From contig NZ_VAWE01000001.1 in NCBI RefSeq assembly GCF_005795905.1, positions 3,890,001-3,954,000 on the forward strand: a stretch of DNA of 64,000 bases, written 5' to 3'. Position numbers and translations under genes: made by a program. Positions 34,231 to 46,776 of this stretch are shown here, piece after piece (the first letter of the stretch is position 1; every line of letters starts with the position of its first letter). This stretch comes from Streptomyces marianii (GTDB taxonomy: Bacteria; Actinomycetota; Actinomycetes; Streptomycetales; Streptomycetaceae). Below the pieces are notes generated by a model that saw only the letters and a program-made list of their open reading frames with translations, did no database searches and was not told the origin of the DNA.

Positions 34231-35439
34231 GTGACCGCACCCGCGCGTGCACGGAGGTGCCCCCTGTTCGCCGAGACCTTCGACAAGGCAACGTCCGCCG
34301 ACGACCGGTCCCTCGCCCGCCCGCGCGCGGCGCTCCACCGGGCGGCGCCCGCCCTGGGACTGTTCGCGGCCGAACGGCTGACCGGCATGGTCGTGGCGGC
34401 CCTGTGGGCGTGGCACATCGGCCGGTCGCCGCGGGCGCTGCTCGCCACCTCGTGGGACTCCAAGTGGTACGTCGGCATCGCCGCGAACGGCTACGGCCGC
34501 ACGGTGTACTGGCCGGACGGGGCCGTCCAGTCCGATCTCGCCTTCTTCCCGCTCTACCCGGGACTGATCCGGGCCGTCACGTCCGTGCTGCCGGTCACCG
34601 GAGGCACCGCGGGACTGGCGCTCTCGTGGGCCGCGGCGGGCGTGGCGGCATGGGGCATCTACGCGGTCGTCGAGCGGCTCCACGGCCGCGGGCTCGCGAC
34701 CCTCGTCGTGCTGCTGTGGGGGCTGCTGCCGCACGCGGTCGTCCTGTCCATGGCCTACACCGAGCCGCTGCTCACGGCGTTCGCCGCCTGGTCGCTGTAC
34801 GCGCTGGCGACCGGCCGTTGGCTGTGGGCCGGAACGCTCGCCGGGCTCGCCGGGCTGACCCGGCCCAACGGCATCGCGGTCGCCGCGGCCGTCAGCGTGG
34901 TGGCCGGCTGCGAGCTGTGGAGACGGCGGGGCGCGAAGGGCGCCCGGGCACCCGTCTGGGCCGCCGCCGCGCTGGCGCCCGCCGGCTGGCTGGGCTACGT
35001 GCTCTGGGTCGGGGTCCGCAAGGGCGATGTGCTCGGCGGCTACTTCGCCGTGCAGAGCGGCTGGACCTCGCGCTTCGACCTGGGAATCGGGTCGCTGAAG
35101 GTCATCCGCAGCATGGTGACCGCACCGACGTTCTTCGGCTTCCCGATGGCGCTGGTGATCGCGGGGGCCGGCGTCCTGCTCTTCGCCCTCTTCGTGCTGG
35201 ACCGGCCGCCCATGTCGCTGCTGGTGTACACGGGGGTGCTGGTGCTGATCACGATCGGCGGTTCCGGTTTCTTCGAGTCCAAGCCGCGTTTCCTGCTGCC
35301 GGCGTTCCCGCTGCTGCTGCCGCTGGCCGCCGCACTGGCGAGAGCCCGGCCCAGGGCGGCGATCACGGTGATCGCCGCACTGGCCGGGCTCTCGTTCTGC
35401 TACGGGACGTACCTGACCGTCGCCCCGACCGCGCTGTGA
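34231..35439 (+). CDS. PIG-V-like mannosyltransferase family membrane protein
   Basis: The 402-residue multi-pass protein has about ten membrane helices and the PIG-V/GT-C style motifs. These are LLATSWDSKWYVGIAANGYG with the lumenal W-D-S-x-x-Y region, SDLAFFPLYPGLIRAV, a later VVLSMAYTEPLLTAFAAWSLY, and LAGLTRPNGIAVA. These proteins use polyprenyl-phosphate sugars on the outer face of the membrane. GTG 34231 is chosen because GAAGG lies just upstream and it gives a short basic N-terminus before the first helix; frames further upstream run through the repeat module. Confidence 0.85.
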   Translation: MTAPARARRCPLFAETFDKATSADDRSLARPRAALHRAAPALGLFAAERLTGMVVAALWAWHIGRSPRALLATSWDSKWYVGIAANGYGRTVYWPDGAVQSDLAFFPLYPGLIRAVTSVLPVTGGTAGLALSWAAAGVAAWGIYAVVERLHGRGLATLVVLLWGLLPHAVVLSMAYTEPLLTAFAAWSLYALATGRWLWAGTLAGLAGLTRPNGIAVAAAVSVVAGCELWRRRGAKGARAPVWAAAALAPAGWLGYVLWVGVRKGDVLGGYFAVQSGWTSRFDLGIGSLKVIRSMVTAPTFFGFPMALVIAGAGVLLFALFVLDRPPMSLLVYTGVLVLITIGGSGFFESKPRFLLPAFPLLLPLAAALARARPRAAITVIAALAGLSFCYGTYLTVAPTAL

Positions 35440-35506
35440 GCCCCCGCGGGGGTGTGCTCACCGCCCGGCGCCCCTTGGGGCCGGGGCGCTCGGACCGCCG
35501 GTCCGC

Positions 35507-36052
35507 TCAGGCGTCGTCGGCGGGCTTCTCGTCCGCCGGCTCCCCGGCCGGGGTGAGGCCGAGATGCTCCACCAGCCACTTGTCGAACTCGATGGCCGCG
35601 CGCACCCAGCTGACCGTCGACGAGACGAAGTGCTCGAGGCTCACGCCCGTGCCGATCAGCATCTGGGCCTCGCCGATGAGGCGGACGGTCGTGGGCTGTC
35701 CCTCCTCCTCGTGGGTGTGCGTGTAGACCTTCGGCCACAGCGTGCGGCGGTTCCAGTCGTCGACGGCATCGAGGACCTGGGCCTTGTCCTCGAGCGCGTG
35801 GGGGCGGTCGTAGAACGTCCGCACCGAGAAGACCTGCTGCTCGTTCTCGCCGCGGAACATGAAGTACGTGCGGAACTCCTCCCACGGCGCCGCGAGGTCA
35901 CCCTCGTCGTCGACGACGTATTTCAGCTCCATCTGGTCGAGGAGCTGCTTGACCAGGTCCTGGTCGGGGACGACCGGGCCCGCCGGTCCTGACGCGGCCT
36001 GAGGCTGGGGCTGGCCCCCGAAGTTCGGAATCGAGGACGGGTCGATACTCAC
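35507..36052 (-). CDS. YbjN-domain protein
   Basis: The 181-residue soluble protein starts at GTG 36052 (VSIDPSSIPNFGG) behind AAGGGA. The YbjN domain runs from about residue 40: LVKQLLDQMELKYVVDDEGDLAAPW, YFMFRGENEQQVFSVRTFYD, WNRRTLWPKVYTHTHEEEGQPTTVRLIGEAQM, and EFDKWLVEHLG. YbjN-type folds resemble type III secretion chaperones and may act as regulators or chaperones. It lies just upstream of clpB on the same strand in transcription order after clpB, with a 78-bp gap. Confidence 0.88.
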   Translation of the reverse strand: MSIDPSSIPNFGGQPQPQAASGPAGPVVPDQDLVKQLLDQMELKYVVDDEGDLAAPWEEFRTYFMFRGENEQQVFSVRTFYDRPHALEDKAQVLDAVDDWNRRTLWPKVYTHTHEEEGQPTTVRLIGEAQMLIGTGVSLEHFVSSTVSWVRAAIEFDKWLVEHLGLTPAGEPADEKPADDA

Positions 36053-36130
36053 CGGGTGTTTCCCTTCGTACGGATGCGGCCATCCTCCCGCATCCCGGGC
36101 GGGGGCTGGCAACCCCCACCCGGGCGTGGC

Positions 36131-38722
<2,592 letters not shown>

Positions 38723-38782
38723 GTGCGGCTTCTCCTCCTCGCCTTGGCTGCGTATCGCCCTGACTCTTCTACGGTACACAAA

Positions 38783-38803
38783 GTTGAGCCGGTTCCGCTC
38801 AAC
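38783..38803 (-). promoter_or_regulatory. HAIR element (HspR operator) upstream of clpB
   Basis: GTTGAGC at 38783-38789 and GCTCAAC at 38797-38803 form a perfect 7-bp inverted repeat with a 7-bp spacer. This matches the HspR-associated inverted repeat (CTTGAGT-N7-ACTCAAG). clpB belongs to the HspR regulon in Streptomyces, and hspR itself is in this window at 41,622-42,083. Confidence 0.88.
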
Positions 38804-38863
38804 TATCCGCATCTCCCCTTCTTCGGATTCGTCGACGGGCACTCCCGCGGGTAGGTTCCGGGC

Positions 38864-39277
38864 ATGGCCATCGACCCCAGCCGCCCCCACGAGTCCTTTC
38901 TCGGCTTCTGGCGCGAGTACCACATGTGCACGCTCACCACTCCCCGCCCCGACGGCACTCCGCACGTCGTGGCGGTGGGTGTGACGTACGACCCGGAGGG
39001 CGGGGAGAAGGGCGTCGCCCGGGTGATCACCAACAAGAACAGCCGCAAGGTCGCCAACGTGCTGGCCGCCGGGCCCGAGGGGGCGGCGGTCGCGGTCTGC
39101 CAGGTGGACAAGGGCCGCTGGGCGACGCTCGAGGGCCGGGCAACGGTCCGCACGGACCCGGAGGCCGTCGCCGACGCGGTCGCCCGCTACGCGGAGCGCT
39201 ACGGCCGCACGCCGTCGCCGAACCCGGACCGCGTGGTCATCGAGATCGCGCTGACCCGCGCGATGGGCCGGGCGTAG
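38864..39277 (+). CDS. Pyridoxamine-oxidase-fold flavin/F420-dependent oxidoreductase
   Basis: The 137-residue protein ([39 protein letters not shown] in outline) is a compact split-beta-barrel of the PPOX/FDOR class. It has [15 protein letters not shown] and [20 protein letters not shown], typical of F420-dependent reductases of actinobacteria. The substrate is unknown. It is divergent from clpB and ends before a strong stem-loop. Confidence 0.88.
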   Translation: MAIDPSRPHESFLGFWREYHMCTLTTPRPDGTPHVVAVGVTYDPEGGEKGVARVITNKNSRKVANVLAAGPEGAAVAVCQVDKGRWATLEGRATVRTDPEAVADAVARYAERYGRTPSPNPDRVVIEIALTRAMGRA

Positions 39278-39360
39278 CGGACGCGCACGGCATGGCGGGA
39301 TGCCGGGCCGGCCCCGCTCCCAGCGCGCAGGCGCCCGCCGCAGGCGCACGGCCCGCGGCA

Positions 39361-39455
39361 CCGTCGTGTTCCGCGCACAGCACAGCGGCGCCATCGTGTT
39401 CCGCGCACAGCACAGCGGCGCCATCGTGTTTCAGGTCCACGATGGCGCCGCTGTG
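39361..39455. terminator. Stem-loop built from a 30-bp tandem repeat
   Basis: Two 30-bp tandem copies (39361-39390 and 39391-39420, one base different) end in a hairpin: CACAGCGGCGCCATCGTG (39411-39428) pairs perfectly with CACGATGGCGCCGCTGTG (39438-39455) around a 9-nt loop. The 18-bp stem lies between convergent genes (ends at 39277 and 39498), so it can terminate both. The upstream tandem copy repeats the left arm and could form an alternative hairpin. Confidence 0.85.
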
Positions 39456-39497
39456 TGGGGGAAGCGCCTGAGCGATCTTGAACGACGGGGGAATCGC

Positions 39498-39812
39498 TCA
39501 GGCACTGCGGGGGGTGGCGGTGGTGGTCTCGCGTTCGACCAGCTGGTGGTCGCGCTGGTCGAGATTGACGAAGATCATGCCGTACCGGATGGCACAGCGG
39601 ACGGGGCGTGGGGCCCCGCGGGGCCGGCGAAGGCACCGGTAGGCGCGGACGTCCTCGTCGTCCTCGCGGGCGACGACGATCGGTTCCCCGAAGAGAGTGA
39701 CCATCAGCGAGTCGCCACGGTGGGGGATTGCCGTGACGAGGTCGATGAAATGCCACCCGGATCGGTACGCGGTCGCCATCTCCCGCCGGAAGACGCGATC
39801 GTCCGGGGGCAT
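39498..39812 (-). CDS. Rieske-like protein without the usual cluster ligands
   Basis: The 104-residue protein (MPPDDRVFRREMATAYRSGWHFIDLVTAIPH at its N-terminus) contains RGDSLMVTLFGEPIVVARE and RCAIRYGMIFVNLDQRD. These resemble the strand framework and the C-terminal edge of Rieske domains of ring-hydroxylating oxygenases. The canonical C-x-H and C-x-x-H pairs that bind the 2Fe-2S cluster are not seen; only two isolated Cys remain (RCLRR and RCAIRY). It starts 2 bp after the stop of the exported peptide gene, so the two are co-transcribed. It may be a cluster-less derivative with a structural or signalling role. Confidence 0.6.
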   Translation of the reverse strand: MPPDDRVFRREMATAYRSGWHFIDLVTAIPHRGDSLMVTLFGEPIVVAREDDEDVRAYRCLRRPRGAPRPVRCAIRYGMIFVNLDQRDHQLVERETTTATPRSA

Positions 39813-39814
39813 GC

Positions 39815-39976
39815 TCACGCGTCTGCGTCCGCCGGCGCGCTCTCCCAAGTGGGTTCGCCCGGGATCGCGCTCACCGTCATGGGCACCGACTCCCACGTCG
39901 GCTCACCGCTCACCGCGAGACCGCCGAGAGCAGCCGCAACGGCTATAGCGCACAGTGCACGAACCATCCTGGTCAT
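39815..39976 (-). CDS. 53-residue exported peptide with two GEPTWES repeats
   Basis: ATG 39976, behind GAGGTGGAGAT, opens a 53-codon gene. The first 24 residues (MTRMVRALCAIAVAAALGGLAVSG) form a clear signal-peptide or membrane-anchor segment. The rest is two repeats: GEPTWESVPMTVSAIP then GEPTWESAPADADA. A duplicated motif in a tiny exported peptide is unusual and suggests a pre-peptide or signal. It is co-transcribed with the Rieske-like gene and divergent from a LuxR-type regulator over a 126-bp shared promoter region that includes an A/T-rich patch. I do not recognise a named family. Confidence 0.65.
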   Translation of the reverse strand: MTRMVRALCAIAVAAALGGLAVSGEPTWESVPMTVSAIPGEPTWESAPADADA

Positions 39977-40102
39977 GGCCGATCTCCACCTCTATTAATC
40001 ACTACCTCCCCCCGCGTCTAGAACGATGGCTCACTCCGAACGCCTTCACCAGCGCGGCCAGGCATCATGTTCCTGCAATTCAGGACCCTGAGGGGGGTGC
40101 AT

Positions 40103-41089
40103 ATGGAGACGAAACAGGGCGATGGGGGAGATAAGCACAGTCACGACGAGCTGTGCGAGGCCGGTAAGAACCTGTATGCGTCCGCTCTGCGCAGTGGCCG
40201 CATAGCCCGGTCGGAGGTGACCGACGCGCCGTGCCTCATGGATCTGGGCATGTTGCGCCCCGACCCCGACGACACCGAGTGGCTTCGTCCGGTTCCGCCG
40301 TCCGTCGCCCTGCACCAGCTGATGCACCCCATAGAGCGGGAGATCCAGGAGCGCAGACGACTCACCATCTCACTGGCGGAGTCGTTCGAGCCATTCATGA
40401 CACTGAACGCGCACGATCCGTCCACGACACACGCGATCACCGTCCTCGAGGGACTCCACCTCATCAACGCGACGCTGGACCGGGTCATCGCCGAGTGCCG
40501 GGAGGAACTGCTGACGGTGCAGCCGGGCAGCGGCCGCCGGCCGGCGACCCTCCAGGAGGGGCTGCGACGCGTGGGGATGCTTGTCGACCGGGGCGTCTCC
40601 ATGCGCACGCTGTACCAGCACACGGCACGTCACCACCCGGCCACCATGGCCTACGTGGAGCGGGTCGCCGCGTACGGCGCGGAGTTCCGCACCCTCGAGG
40701 AGATCATCGACCGGCTCATCATCGTCGACCGCAAGGTGGCCTTCATCCCGGCACGCAGCGACCGCAGGGTCGCCCTGGAGCTGCGCCACGAGGGTCTGGT
40801 GCAGTATCTCGTCGGTGTCTTCGAGCAGTTCTGGCTCCACGGCGTCGCCTGGGACGACCAGGTCGTCGCGTACGCCCCCGAACCGGACGGTGTCAGCGGC
40901 GTCCAGCGCTCCATCGCGAAACTCCTCGTCGAAGGCCACGTGGACGAGGCCATCGCCCGCCGTCTCGGGATGAACGTCCGCACGTGCCGGGCCCACATCG
41001 CCAAGCTCGCCTCCGCCCTCGGCAGTGGCTCGCGGGCCCAACTCGGCTATCTCATCGCCCAGTCCGGGATCCTGGAGCAGGATCACTGA
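40103..41089 (+). CDS. LuxR-type helix-turn-helix transcriptional regulator
   Basis: The 328-residue protein has an N-terminal half with a TrmB/winged-helix-like appearance (SEVTDAPCLMDLGMLRP, LHQLMHPIEREIQERRRL). A central domain follows around VSMRTLYQHTARHHPATMAYVE and IIVDRKVAFIPARSDRRVALELRHEGLVQYL. The C-terminal helix-turn-helix is VQRSIAKLLVEGHVDEAIARRLGMNVRTCRAHIAKLASALGSGSRAQLG in outline. This is a large Streptomyces family of orphan LuxR-like regulators. ATG 40103 follows GAGGGGGG. It is divergent from the exported-peptide operon, its most likely target. The central domain may sense a peptide or phospho-sugar ligand. Confidence 0.85.
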   Translation: METKQGDGGDKHSHDELCEAGKNLYASALRSGRIARSEVTDAPCLMDLGMLRPDPDDTEWLRPVPPSVALHQLMHPIEREIQERRRLTISLAESFEPFMTLNAHDPSTTHAITVLEGLHLINATLDRVIAECREELLTVQPGSGRRPATLQEGLRRVGMLVDRGVSMRTLYQHTARHHPATMAYVERVAAYGAEFRTLEEIIDRLIIVDRKVAFIPARSDRRVALELRHEGLVQYLVGVFEQFWLHGVAWDDQVVAYAPEPDGVSGVQRSIAKLLVEGHVDEAIARRLGMNVRTCRAHIAKLASALGSGSRAQLGYLIAQSGILEQDH

Positions 41090-41621
41090 CCACGGACCAG
41101 ACCGGCTCCGACCCGCCGTCCGTCGCGACCACACCGCGGGTGTCGTCGAAGTCGCCTGATCCGGCCTGCCGTTGGTGCGCATCGCCTGCTCCCCGCGCGG
41201 AACCGCAGCCGCGCACCCCGATCGGCACCCGTGACCGGGCTCCCTGGGGCTCGCCGTAGAGCTCAGCCTGTCGCCGGTGCACATCGCGTCGCGGTCCGGG
41301 GACGCCGGTAGGGCCGGGGGGACGACCACGGCGAGACGGCACGGATCGCGCCCGGCAGGGGACGGCTGCCGCGCGGCTCCTCCCGCGTCGACACCTTCGC
41401 CGGGGAGGCCTTCACCGGGGACACCCGCCACCACCCGGCGCCCTGCTCACAGAAGACCGGTCGCCCCGGTGGGCGAGTCGACGCCTCGACCGGCCCGCAG
41501 CGGTCCGCGAGGGCGTACGGGCCGCCGGGTCCCCGGCCCAGAGCGCGTGAGGAGGGACCGCGAGGTCCACACCTCCCGGTCCCTCCTCCGCCTTCCCTGC
41601 GCCACGGACCGGCGGGAGCGC
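41090..41621. other. Gene-free stretch between the LuxR-type regulator and hspR
   Basis: I see no supported gene in these 532 bp. Frames give Arg/Pro-rich shadow peptides. The right end contains a perfect 12-bp stem-loop (GAGGAGGGACCG at 41549-41560 with CGGTCCCTCCTC at 41577-41588), which fits a terminator for the hspR-dnaK operon arriving from the right and for the LuxR-type gene arriving from the left. Confidence 0.6.
41549..41588. terminator. Terminator of the dnaK-hspR operon
   Basis: GAGGAGGGACCG and CGGTCCCTCCTC form a perfect 12-bp stem with a 16-nt loop, 34 bp beyond the hspR stop codon. The two flanking genes converge here, so it can act in both directions. Confidence 0.8.
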
Positions 41622-42083
41622 TCAGCCGTCCCGCTTCGGCCGCCACACCACCAACGCGCTCGTCTGCTGCACGTCCTGGTAGGGCACCAGGTCGCGCCGG
41701 TACGACGCGTGCACCTGGGCCTCGCGCTGCTGCATGGCCAGCGCCGCGCCCTCGACCGCCGCGGACAGTTCCGCGACCTTGGCCTGCAGGGCCGTCACCT
41801 GGTTCTCCAGCTCGATGATGCGCTTGATTCCGGCCAGGTTGATGCCCTCGTCCTGGGACAGGGACTGGACCTGGCGGAGCAGTTCGATGTCCCGGGCCGA
41901 GTAGCGCCTGCCGCGCCCCGCCGTGCGGTCCGGGGAGACCAGACCGAGGCGGTCGTACTGCCGAAGGGTCTGCGGGTGCAGTCCGGACAGCTGAGCCGCC
42001 ACCGAGATGACGTACACCGGCGTCTCCTCGGTCAGTTCATAGGCCCTGCCACCGAATCCGGGCTGTCGACGTCGGCCGTCCAT
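41622..42083 (-). CDS. hspR: Heat-shock repressor HspR
   Basis: The 153-residue MerR-type repressor begins MDGRRRQPGFGGRAYELTEE. Its winged helix-turn-helix is VYVISVAAQLSGLHPQTLRQYDRLGLVSPDRTAGRGRRYSARDIELLRQVQ in outline, followed by a coiled coil (IIELENQVTALQAKVAEL). HspR binds HAIR inverted repeats upstream of the dnaK operon, clpB and lon, with DnaK as co-repressor. It is the last gene of the operon, 4 bp after dnaJ; its ribosome-binding site lies inside the dnaJ end. HAIR sites are present at clpB and dnaK in this window. Confidence 0.97.
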   Translation of the reverse strand: MDGRRRQPGFGGRAYELTEETPVYVISVAAQLSGLHPQTLRQYDRLGLVSPDRTAGRGRRYSARDIELLRQVQSLSQDEGINLAGIKRIIELENQVTALQAKVAELSAAVEGAALAMQQREAQVHASYRRDLVPYQDVQQTSALVVWRPKRDG

Positions 42084-42087
42084 CGCG

Positions 42088-43278
42088 TCATGCTCCCTTC
42101 GCAGCCTGGAACAGTTCTGCCCGCGGGTCGTGACCCTCAGTCGCCTTGCGGTACGCCTCCAGTGCCTCACGTGCCTCGTCGCCGAGTTCCGTGGGCACCG
42201 AGACCTCCACGGTGACCAGCAGATCGCCCCGGGTGCCGTCCTTGCGGACTGCGCCCTTGCCGCGGGCCCGCATCGTACGGCCGTTCGGCGTACCCGCGGG
42301 CAGTTTCAGGGTGACCGGAGGCCCGCCGAGGGTCGGGACCTTCACCTCGCCGCCCAGCGCGGCCTCCGTGAAGGAGACCGGCACCGTGACGGTGAGGTTG
42401 TCGCCCCTGCGCCCGAAGACCGGGTGCTCCCCGACGTGGACCACCACGTACAGATCGCCGGCCGGTCCGCCGCGCTCACCCGGTGCGCCCTTGCCGCGCA
42501 GCCGGATCCGCTGGCCGTCGCTCACCCCGGCGGGGATGCGGACCTGCATGGTCCGGGACGACTTGGCGCGGCCGCTGCCGTGGCAGACCTCGCAGGGGTT
42601 CTCGGCGATCAGCCCGCGGCCCTTGCAGTCCACGCAGGGGTCGGTCAGCGAGAAGGACCCGCTGCCGCCGCGCGAGACCTGGCCGGTGCCGACGCAGGTC
42701 GGGCACACCCGGGGCGTGCCGTTCTTGTCGCCGGTGCCCGAACAGGCCTTGCAGGGCTGCTGGCTGGACATCCGCAGCGGGACCGTGGCCCCGTCCACCG
42801 CCTCGGTGAAGCTGAGCGTCACCTCCGACTCGATGTCCTGGCCGCGGCGCGGCTGGGTACGGGGCCCCGTGCCGGCCCCGCGGTTGAACAGGCCGCCGAA
42901 GACGTCCCCGAGTCCGCCGCCGAAGCCGCCGGCGCCGCCGGCGCCGGCGCCCGCGCCCCCGGTCTGGGCGCCCCCGAAGAGGTCGCCCAGGTCGAAGTTG
43001 AACGTTCCTCCGGCTCCGGGACCGGCCCGGAAGCCACCGTTGCCGAAGAGCGCCCGCGCCTCGTCGTACTCCTTGCGCCGCTTGGGGTCGCCGAGCACGT
43101 CGTTGGCCTCGGAGATCTCCTTGAAGCGCTCCTCGGCCTTCGCGTCGCCCTTGTTGGCGTCCGGGTGGTTCTCGCGGGCGAGCTTCCGGTACGCCTTCTT
43201 GATCTCCGCGTCGGTGGCGTCCTTGGGGACGCCGAGGACCTTGTAGTAGTCCTTCTCGACGAAGTCCTTCGTGCTCAT
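42088..43278 (-). CDS. dnaJ: Co-chaperone DnaJ
   Basis: The 396-residue Hsp40 has a J domain (KDYYKVLGVPKDATDAEIKKAYRKLARENHPDAN in outline, including HPD). A Gly/Phe-rich region follows (about 75-140), then four zinc-finger repeats of C-x-x-C-x-G-x-G type (CKACSGTG, CPTCVGTG, CVDCKGRG, CEVCHGSG), then the substrate-binding C-terminal domains. It stimulates the DnaK ATPase and delivers unfolded clients. The gene sits in dnaK-grpE-dnaJ-hspR order. ATG 43278 follows AAGGAGGG. Confidence 0.98.
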   Translation of the reverse strand: MSTKDFVEKDYYKVLGVPKDATDAEIKKAYRKLARENHPDANKGDAKAEERFKEISEANDVLGDPKRRKEYDEARALFGNGGFRAGPGAGGTFNFDLGDLFGGAQTGGAGAGAGGAGGFGGGLGDVFGGLFNRGAGTGPRTQPRRGQDIESEVTLSFTEAVDGATVPLRMSSQQPCKACSGTGDKNGTPRVCPTCVGTGQVSRGGSGSFSLTDPCVDCKGRGLIAENPCEVCHGSGRAKSSRTMQVRIPAGVSDGQRIRLRGKGAPGERGGPAGDLYVVVHVGEHPVFGRRGDNLTVTVPVSFTEAALGGEVKVPTLGGPPVTLKLPAGTPNGRTMRARGKGAVRKDGTRGDLLVTVEVSVPTELGDEAREALEAYRKATEGHDPRAELFQAAKGA

Positions 43279-43311
43279 CGACGTCCCTCCTTCCGGTGCC
43301 TGCCGCCTGCG

Positions 43312-43976
43312 TCAGCCCTCGTCCGGGCCACCGCTCTCCTCGTCCGTCGCCTGCTCGGCCGCCTGCTCCTTCGGCTGGGCACCCGGCTGCGGCTCGGCCA
43401 CCGCGACCCGCGCCGGCCGGATGGTCCGCTCGCCGATCCGGTAGCCCGGCTGCAGGATCGCCACACAGGTCGTCTCGGTGACGTCCGGCGCGTAGCTGTG
43501 CATCAGGGCCTCGTGGACCGTCGGGTCGAAGGGCTCGCCCTCCTTGCCGAACTGCTGCAGCCCCATCTTGGCGGCGACGGTCTCCAGCGATTCCGCCACC
43601 GACTTGAAGCCGCCGACCAGTTCGCCGTGCTCGCGGGCCCGGCCGATGTCGTCGAGCACGGGCAGGAGCTCGGTCAGGAGCTGCGCGACCGCGATCTCCT
43701 TGACCGTGATCCGGTCCCGCTCCACCCGACGGCGGTAGTTCTGGTACTCGGCCTGCAGCCGCTGCAGGTCCAGCGTGCGCTCGTTGAGCGCGGTCCGGAC
43801 CTGGTCCAGCTGGGCCGTCAGCCCCGCGTCGGCAGCCGTGCGGGCCGTCTGTGCTGCGTCCCCGGCCTGGGCCGCCCCCTCGTCCGCGGAGGAGGCGGCG
43901 GCCTGCGCCGCGTCATCGGGAGTGGCGCCGGAGGGGACGTCGGGCTTCTCCTCGAAACCCGGGGTCTCCTCCGTCA

Positions 43977-43977
<1 letters not shown>
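43312..43977 (-). CDS. grpE: Nucleotide exchange factor GrpE
   Basis: The 221-residue protein has an Ala/Glu/Asp-rich N-terminal extension (about 1-75), a long helix (LNERTLDLQRLQAEYQNYRRRVERDR), and the GrpE core (LLTELLPVLDDIGRAREHGELVGGFKSVAESLETVAAKMGLQQFG in outline, then PFDPTVHEALMH). It releases ADP from DnaK. The start codon overlaps the dnaK stop by one base, so translation is coupled. Confidence 0.97.
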
Positions 43978-45941
<1,964 letters not shown>

Positions 45942-46099
45942 CTATAGTGCCGCCCCTCTTCGCCTGCCCGCCCGGCGCGGCCTGCACACACCCCCAAGCC
46001 CACCGTGCCATCGTTCTGCAAAGCACGCGAAAGGTTCATAGACGCGTCTTACTGGACAGAAACCACCAGGTATCGACTGAGAAAAGACAGAACGGTCAG

Positions 46100-46693
46100 G
46101 TGAGTGCCTTGCGTCCCGTGCAGTCGGCGCGATCGGCGGGACCGGCCCCATGGGCCCCGACCGCGCGGCCCCCGGACCCCAAGCGTCTCCTCGACCTGAC
46201 CCTCGGCACACTGCTGCTGATCCTCGCCGCACCACTGCTGGCCACCGCGGCCTGCTCCCTCGCCCTGCGCCGCCCACCCGGTGGGATCGTCGCGCGGGAG
46301 CTGAAGACGGGGCTCCGCGGGTATCCCTTCACCGTCCGCTCACTGCGCACCCGCCGCTGGCGGCTGGATCTGCTCTCCAGACTGCCCCATGTGGTCACCG
46401 GCGAGATGTCCCTGGTCGGCCCGGCGGCCCTGGCTCCGGAGGACCCCCGCGCAGCCGCCCCCTGGCGGCAGACCGTCCGCCCCGGCCTCACCGGCCCCGC
46501 CCAGCTGCACAGGCGCTCGACGCTGCCCTGGGACGAACCGGAGCTGCTCGACCAGCACTACGTGGAGCACCATTGGATCGGGCTGGATCTGGCCGTCCTG
46601 GCGCGCACGCTTCCGGCCCTGCTCCCGCCCCGCACTCAGGGTGCCCTGAGCGACGCAGATCACCGCCCACCTGGCTACAGTGCGACGGAATAA
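46100..46693 (+). CDS. Monotopic sugar-phosphate transferase (WcaJ/PglC-like)
   Basis: The 197-residue protein contains PKRLLDLTLGTLLLILAAPLLATAACSLALRRP in outline, the reentrant membrane helix and K-R-x-x-D start of polyprenyl-phosphate phosphoglycosyl transferases. Then come YPFTVRSLRTRRW, VVTGEMSLVGPAALAPED and RPGLTGPAQLHRRSTLPW, the family's S-x-V-G-P-R/A and R-P-G-x-T-G motifs. In classical members the catalytic pair is Asp-Glu in a K-F-R-(T/S)-M region, here altered to VRSLRTRRW, so activity is uncertain. GTG 46100 is the likely start. It diverges from dnaK. Confidence 0.8.
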   Translation: MSALRPVQSARSAGPAPWAPTARPPDPKRLLDLTLGTLLLILAAPLLATAACSLALRRPPGGIVARELKTGLRGYPFTVRSLRTRRWRLDLLSRLPHVVTGEMSLVGPAALAPEDPRAAAPWRQTVRPGLTGPAQLHRRSTLPWDEPELLDQHYVEHHWIGLDLAVLARTLPALLPPRTQGALSDADHRPPGYSATE

Positions 46694-46776
46694 GTGGGTA
46701 CGCTCGGCACGGACTGGATAAGTTACCGCTTAGTAAGTGCTGATTCCCCACCCTCGCAGGCCCGAGGAGCCCCCAA

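Noticed and set aside
33409..34734. Reverse frame of 441 codons across the PIG-V start and the repeat
   Set aside because: It reads through the tandem repeat and antisense to membrane helices; no family features.
38723..39424. Extension of clpB by over 200 codons upstream
   Set aside because: It would cross the divergent oxidoreductase gene, the HAIR operator and a terminator; GTG 38722 with GAGGAGGAG gives the family N-terminus.
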